A stretch of 64,000 nucleotides of DNA from contig NZ_CP130748.1 in NCBI RefSeq assembly GCF_030563405.1, positions 2,976,001 through 3,040,000 of the forward strand. Reading direction: 5' to 3'. Positions 17,688-27,441 of the stretch are shown here, one piece after another (position 1 is the stretch's first letter; every line of letters starts with the position of its first letter). The notes below the pieces were generated by a model that made no database searches, was not told the origin of the DNA, and saw only the letters and a program-made list of their open reading frames with translations. Origin of the DNA: Vibrio sp. SNU_ST1 (lineage in GTDB: Bacteria; Pseudomonadota; Gammaproteobacteria; Enterobacterales; Vibrionaceae). Both the position numbers and the translations under genes were made by a program.

Positions 17688-18440
17688 ATTGCTATCGCCC
17701 CCAGAGCCAGTCCCCAAAACAACCTCACGAGCTGCACACACTCTATTTAAAGCCTCTCTATGGTCAACCTCATCAGCCAACCTTAAACAATCCAAGGACA
17801 CCTTCGACAAAGAGTAAACCAACGTTTTAATATTGATGTTAAGGCTAATAAAAAACAATCCATTCCTCTCCATTATATTTAGGAAATATTTAGTCATTTA
17901 TTAACGTTAATTATATTTAAAGTTATTCCCCCTGTAATAACCAAAGGAAAAATAAAAGCCATTTTTATAGAAAATCAACTTTAAACACCCCATTATAAAA
18001 TGTGATCACAACAGCTTTATTCGCATTTACTTTGTTAATAAATAATTAATTTCACATCCAAAATTAAATATCTAAATAGAAACATTGCATACTTCCAAGC
18101 TAAGTACATTCTTATCAATAAATTTATTGTGCATATAATCCCTAACAATTTTGATTCTAGGAAGGTTCATCAAAAAAGCGTGCATAAAGTTCCCTAACCG
18201 CTAACTATTTAGAATGTAATCGCCATGACTAAAAGTGCATAAAGTTTGTTAAAACCCTTAATTTCAAAGGGCTGCGGGATAAAAAACGATTTGTGATAGA
18301 TCTCTAAGAATACCTGACTAGCAGGCGTAATATTAATTCCAGACAAGAGATATGAATAAAATAATTCATTATTCTCCACTGAAAATAAATAATTACTCTT
18401 AGCGATAAAAGTAATTCAAATATATAAGAGAGAGACGATC
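17688..18440. other. Long AT-rich regulatory region before arcA
   Basis: About 750 bp without a convincing gene. It contains a 14-bp palindrome CAATAAATTTATTG (18116-18129), three GTGCATA repeats (18129, 18180, 18235; two extend to GTGCATAAAGTT) and an ArgR-like TGAAT...ATTCA at 18353-18368 with 6-bp instead of 4-bp spacing. This looks like a complex promoter region. Confidence 0.5.
18129..18246. repeat. Three GTGCATA direct repeats upstream of arcA
   Basis: GTGCATATAAT (18129), GTGCATAAAGTT (18180) and GTGCATAAAGTT (18235); the first two are both followed by CCCTAAC. Spacing is 51 and 55 bp, about five helical turns. Confidence 0.55.
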
Positions 18441-19664
18441 ATGAGTAAGTTCTATGTAGGTTCTGAAATAGGTCAATTGCGCCGCGTTCTAGTTCACCGC
18501 CCAAGACGCGCACTGACTCACCTAACACCCTCTAACTGTCACGATTTACTATTTGATGACGTACTGGCTGTTGAGCGCGCAGGTAAAGAGCATGACGCAT
18601 TTACTAAAACGCTACGTGATCAGGGTGTTGAAGTTCTTCTTCTTACTGACCTACTAGCAGACACACTAGCAGTGCCAGAAGCGAAAGACTGGCTACTAAG
18701 CTGCCAGGTATCTGATTACCGTTTGGGTAAAACATTCGCAAATGATGTGCGCTGCTACTTGGGCGACTTACCAAACTTAGAGCTAGCAAAAATCCTAACG
18801 GGCGGTCTGTCTTACGCTGAGATGCCAATGAAATCATCTTCAATGATGCAAGGCATGCACGCACCAACTGACTTCATTATCGAACCTCTACCAAACCACC
18901 TATTTACTCGCGACACATCTTGCTGGGTATACGGTGGCGTATCTATCAACCCGATGGCGAAACCTGCTCGTCAACGTGAAACCAACCACGTTCGCGCTAT
19001 TTACCGTTGGCACCCAACATTCGCAGGCGAAGACTTCATTAAATACTTCGGTGATGAAGAAAACATCAACTACGACAACTCAACAATCGAAGGTGGTGAC
19101 GTTCTTGTTCTCGGCCGTGGCGCGGTTCTTATCGGTATGTCTGAGCGTACAACAGCACAAGGTGTTGAACACTTAGCGTCTAGCCTATTCAAACACGGTC
19201 AAGCGACACAAGTTATCGCAATGCAACTACCAAAACACCGTTCTTGCATGCACTTAGACACCGTGATGACTCACATGAACGAAGATACGTTCTCTGTTTA
19301 CCCGGAAGTGGTAAGTAAAGACGTGCAGTGCTGGAACCTAACTGGTGATGAGTCAGGCGCTGTAAAAGCGAAAGAAGAAGGCTACTTCGTAACGGCTATC
19401 GAAAAAGCACTTGGCGTAGACAAGCTAAACCTAATCACAACTGGTGGCGACAACTTCCATGCAGAACGTGAACAGTGGAACGATGCAAACAACGTTCTAA
19501 CGGTTAAACCCGGCGTCGTTATTGGCTACGAAGGCAACACATACACCAACGAAAAATACGACAAAGCAGGCATCACGGTTCTTCCGATTCCAGGAGACGA
19601 ACTTGGTCGCGGTCGCGGTGGCGCACGCTGCATGAGCTGCCCAATTGAGCGTGATGGTATCTAA
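18441..19664 (+). CDS. arcA: Arginine deiminase
   Basis: A 407-residue cytosolic enzyme hydrolysing arginine to citrulline and ammonia, first step of the ADI pathway. Seen: [16 protein letters not shown] at the N terminus, FTRDTSCWV and [12 protein letters not shown] (substrate carboxylate and guanidinium contacts), [13 protein letters not shown] (catalytic His), and [17 protein letters not shown] at the C terminus with the nucleophilic Cys in the CMSCP stretch. Length matches the family. AGAGAGAG precedes the ATG. First gene after the long regulatory region, followed by arcC 73 bp later, so arcA-arcC are probably cotranscribed. Confidence 0.97.
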   Translation: MSKFYVGSEIGQLRRVLVHRPRRALTHLTPSNCHDLLFDDVLAVERAGKEHDAFTKTLRDQGVEVLLLTDLLADTLAVPEAKDWLLSCQVSDYRLGKTFANDVRCYLGDLPNLELAKILTGGLSYAEMPMKSSSMMQGMHAPTDFIIEPLPNHLFTRDTSCWVYGGVSINPMAKPARQRETNHVRAIYRWHPTFAGEDFIKYFGDEENINYDNSTIEGGDVLVLGRGAVLIGMSERTTAQGVEHLASSLFKHGQATQVIAMQLPKHRSCMHLDTVMTHMNEDTFSVYPEVVSKDVQCWNLTGDESGAVKAKEEGYFVTAIEKALGVDKLNLITTGGDNFHAEREQWNDANNVLTVKPGVVIGYEGNTYTNEKYDKAGITVLPIPGDELGRGRGGARCMSCPIERDGI

Positions 19665-19736
19665 TCACTAAGACGAAACGGCCAAGTTAAACGATCTTAA
19701 ATAATCTCAACTTGGCCAAAATGAGAGAACACAATT

Positions 19737-20648
19737 ATGACTAAGCAAACTGTTGTTGTTGCACTCGGCGGTAATGCCCTACTTCGTCGCGGTGAGCCGT
19801 TAGAAGCCGATGTTCAACGCCGTAATATTGAAACGGCTGTTAAAACCATCTCTGAAATCGCGAAAGTGTACAACGTGGTTCTAGTGCACGGTAATGGCCC
19901 ACAAGTTGGCTTACTTGCTCTGCAAGGTTTGGAGTACAAAAAAGTAAACCCGTATCCGTTGGATGTATTGGGCAGTGAGACTCAAGGCATGATCGGCTAC
20001 ATGCTGATGCAAGAGTTCAAAAACTACCTGCCAGACCGCAACATCTCATGCATGTTGACGCAAATGACCGTTGATCCAAATGATCCTGCATTCGCAGATC
20101 CAACCAAGCCAATTGGCCCGATCTACGAAGAAGCAGAAGCGCGTGAGTTAGCGGAGAAATTCCACTGGATCGTAAAACCTGACGGCCAACATTTCCGTCG
20201 CGTGGTACCAAGCCCACGCCCTACCGGCATTGTTGAGCACGAAGCGATCACACAGCTTATCGATGCGGGTCACCTCGTAATTTGTACTGGCGGTGGTGGC
20301 ATCCCAGTGAAAAAAGAAAATGGCAAATTAGTCGGCGTTGAAGCGGTTATCGACAAAGACATGTCAGCGGCTTTCCTAGCGAAACAATTGGATGCGGATG
20401 CGCTGCTTATTTTGACCGATGCTGACGCTGTTTATCTTGATTGGGGCAAACCGACTCAACACGCACTGCGCAGTACTACACCAAGTGAATTGGCGAAGTT
20501 TACATTTGATGCAGGCTCAATGGGGCCAAAAATTGAAGCATCGTGCGAGTTCATTCAGCAAGGCGGCAAAGTAGTGGGTATCGGCGCACTCGAAGATGGT
20601 TTGCAAATCCTGCAAGGCCAAGCGGGCACCAATATCACCAAAGGTTAA
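19737..20648 (+). CDS. arcC: Carbamate kinase
   Basis: A 303-residue enzyme that transfers phosphate from carbamoyl phosphate to ADP, giving ATP, CO2 and ammonia; the energy-yielding step of the ADI pathway. Motifs: VVALGGNALLRRGEP at the N terminus, LVHGNGPQVGLL, VVPSPRPTGIVE, VICTGGGGIPV and GSMGPKIEASCEF, all typical of carbamate kinases in the amino acid kinase fold. Length is typical. Lies between arcA and the carbamoyltransferase on the same strand. Confidence 0.97.
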   Translation: MTKQTVVVALGGNALLRRGEPLEADVQRRNIETAVKTISEIAKVYNVVLVHGNGPQVGLLALQGLEYKKVNPYPLDVLGSETQGMIGYMLMQEFKNYLPDRNISCMLTQMTVDPNDPAFADPTKPIGPIYEEAEARELAEKFHWIVKPDGQHFRRVVPSPRPTGIVEHEAITQLIDAGHLVICTGGGGIPVKKENGKLVGVEAVIDKDMSAAFLAKQLDADALLILTDADAVYLDWGKPTQHALRSTTPSELAKFTFDAGSMGPKIEASCEFIQQGGKVVGIGALEDGLQILQGQAGTNITKG

Positions 20649-20839
20649 TGCACTAACGAGTTTTATCATCTTGAAAAACTAAAAGCTTGAGAACCTTAAA
20701 TCTTGAGCGCTTTTAAAGCTTACGAAAACAGAATCAAACGAAACAAAACCGAACAACTTTAACTAAAAATTGAATCGCGCTTTCTTGAATTTTATTTCCC
20801 TGTAACAAGGAAGCGCCTAAATCTAAGAAGGAATACATC

Positions 20840-21850
20840 ATGGCTTTTAACCTACGCAATCGTAACTTCCTAAAACTACTAGATTTCACTCCACGCGAAA
20901 TTCAACACTTGTTAGATCTTTCTATGGAGCTAAAAAAAGCGAAGTACAACGGTTACGAACAGCCAACACTGACTGGCAAAAACATTGCGCTTATCTTTGA
21001 GAAAACCTCAACTCGTACTCGCTGTGCATTCGAAGTAGCGGCATTCGACCAAGGTGCTCGCGTGTCTTACTTAGGCCCATCTGGCTCTCAAATTGGCCAC
21101 AAAGAATCTATGAAAGATACAGCTCGCGTTCTAGGCCGTATGTACGATGGCATCGAATACCGCGGCTTTGGTCAAGAAATCGTTGAAGAGCTAGGCGCTT
21201 ACGCTGGCGTTCCTGTATGGAATGGCCTGACTGACGAATTCCACCCAACACAAATCCTAGCTGACTTCCTAACTATGACGGAATACGGCCGTGGCAAGCA
21301 ACTGCATGAAATCAAGTTTGCTTACCTAGGTGATGCTCGCAACAACATGGGTAACTCTCTAATGGTTGGCGCTGCGAAAATGGGTATGGATATTCGCCTT
21401 GTTGCTCCAAAACAATTCTGGCCACAAGAAGAGCTATTGGCTGAGTGTCGTGAGATTGCAGAGCACACTGGCGGCAAAATTACACTAACAGAAGATGTTC
21501 AAGAAGGCGTGCAAGGTTGTGACTTCCTATACACCGACGTTTGGGTATCAATGGGCGAAGCAAAAGAAGCGTGGGCTGAGCGTATCAACCTAATGATGCC
21601 TTACCAAGTCAACATGGACATGATCAAAGCAACGGGCAACCCACATGTGAAATTCATGCACTGCCTACCGGCTTTCCACGGTGAAGATACAACAGTAGGT
21701 AAACAACTTGCTGCTGAATATCCACAGCTAAAAGACGGTGTTGAAGTAACAGATGAAGTGGTTGAGTCTGAATACTCTATCGTGTTCGATGAAGCAGAAA
21801 ACCGCATGCACACGATCAAAGCAGTAATGGTTGCGACATTAGGCAGCTAA
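20840..21850 (+). CDS. argF: Ornithine carbamoyltransferase
   Basis: A 336-residue carbamoyltransferase. Carbamoyl phosphate is bound by [12 protein letters not shown] and HPTQILADF; ornithine by [20 protein letters not shown] and the FMHCLPAFH Cys. By position after arcA and arcC it should run in the catabolic (phosphorolysis of citrulline) direction, and would then be called arcB, though sequence alone does not separate arcB from argF. A 190-bp gap from arcC, with TGAAT-containing ArgR-like half-sites near 20771 and 20786, allows its own promoter. AAGGA precedes the ATG. Confidence 0.94.
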   Translation: MAFNLRNRNFLKLLDFTPREIQHLLDLSMELKKAKYNGYEQPTLTGKNIALIFEKTSTRTRCAFEVAAFDQGARVSYLGPSGSQIGHKESMKDTARVLGRMYDGIEYRGFGQEIVEELGAYAGVPVWNGLTDEFHPTQILADFLTMTEYGRGKQLHEIKFAYLGDARNNMGNSLMVGAAKMGMDIRLVAPKQFWPQEELLAECREIAEHTGGKITLTEDVQEGVQGCDFLYTDVWVSMGEAKEAWAERINLMMPYQVNMDMIKATGNPHVKFMHCLPAFHGEDTTVGKQLAAEYPQLKDGVEVTDEVVESEYSIVFDEAENRMHTIKAVMVATLGS

Positions 21851-22120
21851 GAAATTAAGCAGTTAAGAAGTAAAAAATTAAGAAGCTAAGCACTCACTTG
21901 TTCGAAATACATTGATGAGTTAAGTGCAATGACAGGGAAATGCGGGTGGCGTTCTTGGGGTTTTGACCTTGAATAAAACTCGCATTTTTTTTCATGCGGT
22001 TGAAGAGATAACTTCCTGGAAAACCCTGTAAGTCTCAGCCCCAACAAAGACTTAAATGGGAGTTTAAAATGGACGTAATCTCGCATAAAAATCCATTAAA
22101 TGAATACTTTACAGAAAGTA
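21851..22120. other. Spacer between argF and the pyrB promoter
   Basis: No ORF of note. It contains an inverted repeat AATACTTT-ACAG-AAAGTATT (22103-22122) that overlaps the start of the pyrB -35 element. A canonical argF terminator was not found. Confidence 0.45.
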
Positions 22121-22122
22121 TT
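22103..22122. promoter_or_regulatory. Inverted repeat overlapping the pyrB -35
   Basis: Perfect 8-bp arms AATACTTT/AAAGTATT with a 4-bp centre, placed where a repressor would block RNA polymerase. The regulator is unknown. Confidence 0.45.
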
Positions 22123-22148
22123 GCATGGCCTTTTTATCTGAGTATAAT
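22121..22148 (+). promoter_or_regulatory. Sigma-70 promoter of the pyrL-pyrBI operon
   Basis: -35 TTGCAT (22121-22126) and perfect -10 TATAAT (22143-22148) with 16-bp spacing. Expected start of transcription is near 22155, just before the leader peptide. Confidence 0.75.
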
Positions 22149-22178
22149 CCTCCGCAATTTGTCTTAAGAGAGCAAAAA

Positions 22179-22286
22179 ATGAACCGCAATTTTTTCGCAC
22201 ATGATTGTCAGCCAATACGCCTTAGAACGGCGTTGGTGTCATTTTTATTTTGCTCTATTGATCGTTTCGAAGCCTCCTATTTTTAG
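22179..22286 (+). CDS. pyrL: PyrL-like leader peptide of the pyrBI attenuator
   Basis: A 35-codon ORF beginning MNRNFFAHD and ending [10 protein letters not shown], with AAGAGAG 5-6 nt before its ATG. It crosses a T-rich tract (22242-22255) and its TAG stop lies inside the second arm of the attenuator hairpin. In the E. coli pyrBI operon low UTP slows polymerase in such a tract, letting the ribosome reach and break the terminator. The layout here supports the same mechanism. The peptide sequence itself is not conserved and probably unimportant. Confidence 0.8.
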   Translation: MNRNFFAHDCQPIRLRTALVSFLFCSIDRFEASYF

Positions 22287-22300
22287 GGGGCTTTTTTTTG
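22270..22300 (+). terminator. pyrBI attenuator terminator
   Basis: AAGCCTCCTA (22270-22279) pairs with TAGGGGGCTT (22284-22293, one G-U), loop TTTT, then a run of eight Ts. Read-through depends on the leader ribosome. Confidence 0.85.
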
Positions 22301-22341
22301 TCCGCAATTTGACTGTATGCATAGAAAAAGGAAGACCCGTT

Positions 22342-23271
22342 ATGGCGCATTCGTTATTTAACAAGCACATCATCTCCATTCCAGAGCTATCTCGTGATGA
22401 ACTGGAGCTTATCGTCGATACTGCAGCAAGACTCAAAGCAGAGCCAAACCCTGAGCTGCTGAAAAATAAAGTCGTTGCGAGCTGCTTCTTTGAGCCTTCA
22501 ACTCGAACTCGCCTTTCATTTGAAACCGCAGTTCAACGCCTTGGTGGCACAGTCATCGGCTTTGATAATGGCGGCAACACATCCCTGGCAAAAAAAGGCG
22601 AAACACTTGCTGATTCCGTTCAAGTTATTTCATCTTACGTGGATGCCTTTGTAATGCGTCATCCACAAGAAGGTGCAGCACGCTTAGCGTCTGAATTTTC
22701 TAACGGTGTGCCAATTGTGAATGGTGGCGACGGTGCAAACCAACACCCAACGCAAACCTTATTGGATCTGTTCTCGATTTACGAAACGCAAGGCACGCTC
22801 GATAACCTCAATGTGGCTTTCGTCGGCGACCTAAAATATGGCCGTACCGTACACTCATTGACGCAAGCACTATCAAAATTCAATAACGTGCGTTTCTTCT
22901 TTATCGCGCCAGAAGTGTTAGCGATGCCTGATTACATCTGTGAAGAATTGGAAGAGATGGGCATCCAATACAGCACCCACAGCAGCATTGAAGAAGTGGT
23001 GCCTGAACTGGATGTCCTGTACATGACTCGCGTACAGAAAGAGCGCTTTGATGCGTCAGAATACGCGCACATGAAGTCGGCTTACATTCTAACTGCCGAT
23101 ACCTTGAAAGATGCACGCCAGAACATGAAGGTGCTTCACCCATTACCACGCGTCGATGAAATCACAACCGACGTAGATAAAACGCCACACGCTTACTACT
23201 TTGAACAAGCTGAAAACGGTGTATACGCTCGCGAAGCCCTATTGGCCCTAGTTCTAAACGACACTTTATAA
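22342..23271 (+). CDS. pyrB: Aspartate carbamoyltransferase catalytic chain
   Basis: A 309-residue catalytic subunit making carbamoyl aspartate from carbamoyl phosphate and aspartate, the first committed pyrimidine step. Motifs: [13 protein letters not shown] and HPTQTLLDL (carbamoyl phosphate), [25 protein letters not shown] and LHPLPRVDE. The open frame extends upstream to 22201 through the attenuator, but ATG 22342 gives [13 protein letters not shown], aligned with the E. coli start, and follows AAAAAGGAAGA. pyrI follows 15 bp later, giving the two-subunit, allosterically controlled enzyme. Confidence 0.96.
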   Translation: MAHSLFNKHIISIPELSRDELELIVDTAARLKAEPNPELLKNKVVASCFFEPSTRTRLSFETAVQRLGGTVIGFDNGGNTSLAKKGETLADSVQVISSYVDAFVMRHPQEGAARLASEFSNGVPIVNGGDGANQHPTQTLLDLFSIYETQGTLDNLNVAFVGDLKYGRTVHSLTQALSKFNNVRFFFIAPEVLAMPDYICEELEEMGIQYSTHSSIEEVVPELDVLYMTRVQKERFDASEYAHMKSAYILTADTLKDARQNMKVLHPLPRVDEITTDVDKTPHAYYFEQAENGVYAREALLALVLNDTL

Positions 23272-23286
23272 GCAGGAGATACAGTC

Positions 23287-23751
23287 ATGGTTAAACAAAC
23301 TCAGCTACAAGTAGAAGCGATCCGTAACGGCAGCGTGATTGACCACATCCCTGCTCATCTTGGTATCAAAATCCTAAAACTGTTTAAGCTACACAAAACA
23401 GAACAACGCATCACCATGGGATTGAATCTGCCATCATCTGCGCTTGGTCATAAAGATCTAATCAAGATTGAGAACATCTTTCTGACCAAGGAACAAGCCA
23501 ACCAATTGGCTCTGTATGCGCCGCAAGCGACGGTAAATCAGATTGAAGAGTACAAGGTGGTTAATAAGCTAACATTAGCACTGCCAGACCAAATCAACAG
23601 TGTGTACTCTTGCCCTAATAGCAACTGTATCTCGCACGGTGAACCCGTTGAAAGTAGCTTTAAAGTGCAGCTAAAACAGGAAAAAGTACAACTAAAATGT
23701 CACTATTGTGAAAAAGTATTCTCTCGCGAGATCATGAGTGAAATCCGCTAG
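23287..23751 (+). CDS. pyrI: Aspartate carbamoyltransferase regulatory chain
   Basis: A 154-residue regulatory subunit that binds ATP, CTP and UTP and tunes PyrB. N-terminal allosteric domain: [23 protein letters not shown]-terminal zinc domain with four cysteines in CPNSNC and CHYC, which hold the zinc needed for contact with PyrB. Length is the usual one. AGGAGA lies before the ATG and the gene is 15 bp after pyrB, so the two are one operon under the attenuator. Confidence 0.96.
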   Translation: MVKQTQLQVEAIRNGSVIDHIPAHLGIKILKLFKLHKTEQRITMGLNLPSSALGHKDLIKIENIFLTKEQANQLALYAPQATVNQIEEYKVVNKLTLALPDQINSVYSCPNSNCISHGEPVESSFKVQLKQEKVQLKCHYCEKVFSREIMSEIR

Positions 23752-23793
23752 CCCTTAGCGCTCTTACCTCCGTAAAGGAAACAGCTCAAATTA

Positions 23794-23831
23794 CATGGAT
23801 ATTTATTCCCAACCCGGAATAAATATCCACT
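23794..23831. promoter_or_regulatory. Paired ARG-box-like hairpin upstream of argR
   Basis: TGGATATTTATTCC (23796-23809) and its exact complement (23816-23829) are separated by 6 bp. Each arm also resembles an ArgR half-operator core TGAAT-N4-ATTCA with two mismatches; centres lie 20 bp apart. It has no T tail, so I prefer an operator over a pyrI terminator. Confidence 0.45.
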
Positions 23832-24078
23832 TACCCAAAGAATAAAATTCCACAAAAAAAGCAAATGACCAGAATTTTGTTTGGTGATCACCTTCAAAAA
23901 GATAACTATTCTTTAGTGGTAGACTGAATGAATAGAAGATCATACATCACGCATACCCTTCCTATTTATTTCGGGATTCATCGGTAAGCCCTAATTAACA
24001 ATCGTACTCTACGGCTTTGGGAGTGCGTTCTGCGCTATGGACAAGCGATACCCACACGTTGGCTTTAAGGAGTTGTTC

Positions 24079-24567
24079 ATGAACCAAATCACTGAGCACG
24101 GTTGCTTGTATTCAGCTGAAGATAAAACACTGACTGCAGCGTGCAAACGCTTACTACAACAGCAAAGCTTCTCGACCCAGAACCAGCTGCGAGAGAAACT
24201 CGTCGACATTGGTTATACAGGTATTAGCCAGTCGACTGTGTCTCGTATTTTGTCACAACTCGGTGTTGTCAAAATCCAGAACGCCTGTGGTAAAAAGGTT
24301 TACTGCATCACCGTAGAAAGCGCACCGGTACGTGTCGATGCGTCAATCTCATCACAAATCGAATTAATTACTCACAACCAAGCAATGGTGATCGTAAAAA
24401 CAAACCCTGGTTGCGCACAGTTGGTCGCAAGATTGGTTGATATCGACCCACATACAGAAATTATCGGAACTGTTGGTGGTAACGACACGGTGTTAATTAT
24501 TCCGAAAGACACCACGAATATAGATGCTTGCGAACAAGTAGTAAGAGCACGCTTGGGTGTTGCCTAA
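24079..24567 (+). CDS. argR: Arginine repressor paralogue linked to the ADI genes
   Basis: A 162-residue ArgR-family regulator: N-terminal winged helix with SQSTVSRILSQLGVVK (recognition region), a linker, and the C-terminal hexamerisation/arginine-binding domain with PGCAQLVARL and GTVGGNDTVLI. It differs from the E. coli-like ArgR expected elsewhere in a Vibrio genome, and the key Asp pair GDD reads GND (N135, D136). AAGGAG at 24067-24072 is 6 nt before ATG 24079, so the upstream in-frame ATG at 24037 is rejected. Likely local regulator of the arc genes; that is inference. Confidence 0.85.
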   Translation: MNQITEHGCLYSAEDKTLTAACKRLLQQQSFSTQNQLREKLVDIGYTGISQSTVSRILSQLGVVKIQNACGKKVYCITVESAPVRVDASISSQIELITHNQAMVIVKTNPGCAQLVARLVDIDPHTEIIGTVGGNDTVLIIPKDTTNIDACEQVVRARLGVA

Positions 24568-24742
24568 ATGTCTTATTGGCAAAAGCTGACAACTCATGTT
24601 GAGCGACTGACACTCTCTCGACTGCCTAAAAAAATAGCCCACCCGCCTTAGGGGATATTTGTTTACCGATGAAACTAATCACAAACTATTACGGTCTGAT
24701 TGAGTTAAGATACCTTCAACTCCATTTTGATGACTAAATAGT

Positions 24743-26599
24743 ATGCGACGACTTGCCACATTACTTTTTGTTTGTGTTTCCCTGTTCACCCAGCCTGCGT
24801 GGGCGCTTTTTGGAAACGACAACGCCGAGCCAAGCTTCGGAGGCAATAACAACGGTTTTGTCCCTGTAGACCAGGCTTTCCCTTTCAATTACTACCAGCA
24901 AGACGGTAAGGTCCTTCTCGACTGGCAAGTAAAAGAGGGCTACTACCTCTATCAACATAGCCTCTCGTTCACTGGCCAAAATCTTACTATCGGCAATGTT
25001 GAAATGAAAAATGGCCAACCACACCAAGATGAATTCTTCGGTGAGGTGAGCATTTATACTCAGCCGTTATTCGTGCAAGTTCCTCTACAGAGTTACCAAG
25101 ATGGCTCACAGCTGATCGTAAAATATCAAGGCTGTGCAGATGCTGGTTTCTGTTACCCACCAGAGATTCGAGTAATCGACATTGAACCGTTTACTGCGAC
25201 GAGCTCTGGGGATATGAAAAGTAGTGATGAGCAAAGCAGCGGTGTCTCACAAGATTCATCTGGTGAAGCTGACAAATCAGTGCAACCCTCCTCTCCTACA
25301 GCTGACGCAGCAAGCAATACTACTCAACAAACCAATACGCCCGTATCAAAAGAAGCAGGCTTAGCCGATAAGCTCGGTGACAGTTGGTGGACTCCATTAT
25401 TATTCCTTGCACTCGGTGTTGGCTTAGCCTTTACGCCGTGTGTTCTGCCTATGTACCCAATTCTGACAGGTATCGTATTGGGTGGCGGCAAGCTCAGCCA
25501 AGGCCGTGCGCTGATGCTGTCCTTCATCTACGTACAAGGCATGGCGCTGACCTACACCTTATTGGGTTTAGTGGTTGCTTCAGCAGGCATGCAGTTCCAA
25601 GCTGCGATGCAACATCCTTACGTATTAATCGCGCTGAGTGTTCTGTTCGTGACGTTGGCGATGTCGATGTTCGGCGTTTATAACCTACAACTACCAAGCA
25701 GTATCCAAACTTGGCTTAACAACCAAAGTAACAAGCAACAAGGTGGCAATACCTTGGGCGTGTTCGCAATGGGCGCTATCTCTGGCTTGGTGTGTTCACC
25801 TTGTACCACAGCGCCACTGTCAGGCGCATTACTGTATGTCGCTCAAAGTAGTGACCTATTAACCGGAGCGATCGCTCTTTATGCGTTAGCGATGGGTATG
25901 GGTATCCCGCTGATCTTGGTTGCGGTATTTGGTAATAAGCTGCTGCCAAAAGCAGGCAGTTGGATGGACAAGGTGAAGATCGTATTCGGCTTTATCTTAC
26001 TGGCAGCGCCTATCTTCCTGCTAGAGCGAATTATTCCTGAATTGTGGGCAACGGTACTTTGGTCCGGACTAGGCTTCATCGCCTTTGGTTGGCTTTACCA
26101 CAGCAAGAATGCACTGCCATTTGGCGGCTGGAAGCAAAGCGCTGTGGGTATCATCGCGATGCTCGGACTATTCGCTTCAGCGCAACCTGCATTGAATTAC
26201 TGGTTCGCAGAAAAGAGCGTTGTGGTTGAGCAACAAATCCAATTTGCACGCGTTAACACGGTTGAAGAGTTAGAGATACAGCTGATTGAAGCCAAGAAAC
26301 TCGGCAAGCCAGTGATGCTCGATTTCTACGCCGATTGGTGTGTGGCATGTAAAGAGTTTGAGAAGTACACCTTCCACCAAGCTGATGTTGAGAACAAGCT
26401 TTCTAACTTTGTACTACTTCAGGCTGACGTAACGAAAAACATGCCTCAAGACATTGAACTGCTTAAACAATTACAGGTACTCGGTTTGCCAACAATTGAG
26501 TTCTGGGACAGCAAGGGTAACCATGTTCCAAATGCTCGTGTCACCGGTTTTATGCCTGCCGATGTATTCTTGAAACATATGCAAAACCACCAGCTATAA
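24743..26599 (+). CDS. dsbD: DsbD, thiol:disulfide interchange protein
   Basis: A 618-residue inner-membrane protein passing electrons from cytoplasmic thioredoxin to periplasmic DsbC and related partners. Signal peptide 1-22; N-terminal periplasmic domain with Cys131 and Cys137 (GCADAGFC); a Ser/Gln/Thr-rich linker near 150-205; eight-helix membrane domain with [11 protein letters not shown] and [14 protein letters not shown]; and a C-terminal thioredoxin domain with [10 protein letters not shown]. All three cysteine pairs are present, so it should be functional. Single gene with strong terminator. Ribosome binding site is weak. Confidence 0.96.
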   Translation: MRRLATLLFVCVSLFTQPAWALFGNDNAEPSFGGNNNGFVPVDQAFPFNYYQQDGKVLLDWQVKEGYYLYQHSLSFTGQNLTIGNVEMKNGQPHQDEFFGEVSIYTQPLFVQVPLQSYQDGSQLIVKYQGCADAGFCYPPEIRVIDIEPFTATSSGDMKSSDEQSSGVSQDSSGEADKSVQPSSPTADAASNTTQQTNTPVSKEAGLADKLGDSWWTPLLFLALGVGLAFTPCVLPMYPILTGIVLGGGKLSQGRALMLSFIYVQGMALTYTLLGLVVASAGMQFQAAMQHPYVLIALSVLFVTLAMSMFGVYNLQLPSSIQTWLNNQSNKQQGGNTLGVFAMGAISGLVCSPCTTAPLSGALLYVAQSSDLLTGAIALYALAMGMGIPLILVAVFGNKLLPKAGSWMDKVKIVFGFILLAAPIFLLERIIPELWATVLWSGLGFIAFGWLYHSKNALPFGGWKQSAVGIIAMLGLFASAQPALNYWFAEKSVVVEQQIQFARVNTVEELEIQLIEAKKLGKPVMLDFYADWCVACKEFEKYTFHQADVENKLSNFVLLQADVTKNMPQDIELLKQLQVLGLPTIEFWDSKGNHVPNARVTGFMPADVFLKHMQNHQL

Positions 26600-26631
26600 C
26601 GGCAATATTCACGGGAATATCCGCCTAAACG

Positions 26632-26678
26632 AAAGCCGCACCGCCCCTCCGTAACGAGATGGCAGTGCGGCTTTTTTG
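26632..26678 (+). terminator. dsbD terminator
   Basis: AAAGCCGCAC (26632-26641) pairs with GTGCGGCTTT (26665-26674), followed by TTT. Confidence 0.85.
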
Positions 26679-26802
26679 CTATTCAGAGTAACGCTTTCTT
26701 ATTCTGGGGATAAAAGTCGATATGGTTCAGACTTTTAATGCATAAATATTGTCCACATACTCAATCAGGATGATAATAAATATTAACTAAATTGTTAAAA
26801 GT

Positions 26803-27441
26803 ATGAACGTCATGGACTCGACCTATACCATCATCATTGCTGATGACCACCCTCTCTTTCGCAACGCCCTGTTTCAGTCAGTTCATATGGCGATCAGCGG
26901 TGCGAACCTGCTTGAGGCCGATTCTCTCGATGCCTTACTGACTCTGCTGAAAAAAGAAGAGGAACCTGACCTGTTGCTTCTCGACCTTAAAATGCCGGGA
27001 GCAAACGGGATGTCAGGCTTAATTCAACTGCGTGCTGAATATCCAGATTTACCGATTGTGGTGATCTCAGCCAGCGAGGATGCCAGCGTTGTAACTCAAG
27101 TGAAAAGCCACGGTGCCTTTGGCTTTATTCCTAAATCGAGCGATATGCGTGAATTGGTGAGCGCACTGAATCAAGTGCTGAATGGCGACCCGTTCTTCCC
27201 TGAAGGGCTTATCACCAACAATGCAGCCTGTAGCGACCTTGCGGAAAAGCTTTCCACACTGACGCCTCAGCAATACAAGGTTTTAGGGATGCTTTCAGAC
27301 GGCCTGCTGAACAAGCAAATCGCGTATGAATTGAATGTTTCGGAAGCGACCATCAAGGCACATATGACAGCCATCTTCCGTAAACTGGATGTGAAAAACC
27401 GAACTCAGGCAGTTATCTTGCTACAAGAAGTCCACAACTAA
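26803..27441 (+). CDS. crbR: CrbR-like LuxR/NarL-family response regulator
   Basis: A 212-residue regulator: receiver domain with [11 protein letters not shown], phospho-acceptor Asp61 in [12 protein letters not shown] and Lys in FGFIPKSS, then a LuxR-type helix-turn-helix ([39 protein letters not shown] in outline). No kinase is adjacent. In V. cholerae the orphan regulator beside nhaP2 is CrbR, which activates acs with the remote kinase CrbS; here the neighbours (NhaP2, DUF4212/symporter) and the CrbS-like sensor 6 kb away match. ATG 26803 and 26812 are both possible, without a strong ribosome binding site. Stop codons overlap with nhaP2. Confidence 0.85.
   Translation: MNVMDSTYTIIIADDHPLFRNALFQSVHMAISGANLLEADSLDALLTLLKKEEEPDLLLLDLKMPGANGMSGLIQLRAEYPDLPIVVISASEDASVVTQVKSHGAFGFIPKSSDMRELVSALNQVLNGDPFFPEGLITNNAACSDLAEKLSTLTPQQYKVLGMLSDGLLNKQIAYELNVSEATIKAHMTAIFRKLDVKNRTQAVILLQEVHN

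Noticed and set aside
17634..17897. 87-codon minus-strand ORF overlapping the end of the YfcC-family gene
   Set aside because: It runs through the terminator and the 3' end of a real gene, has no ribosome binding site and matches no family I know. Its middle looks somewhat protein-like, so a gene remnant is not excluded.
18001..18010. CRP site TGTGATCACA before arcA
   Set aside because: The two half-sites are directly joined without the 6-bp spacer that CRP needs.
22201..22341. N-terminal extension of PyrB (47 extra residues)
   Set aside because: It crosses the attenuator hairpin and has no ribosome binding site. ATG 22342 aligns with the known PyrB start and has a good one.
23794..23831. 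Simple intrinsic terminator for pyrI
   Set aside because: The hairpin is AT-rich and no T run follows on the plus strand, so ordinary termination is unlikely.
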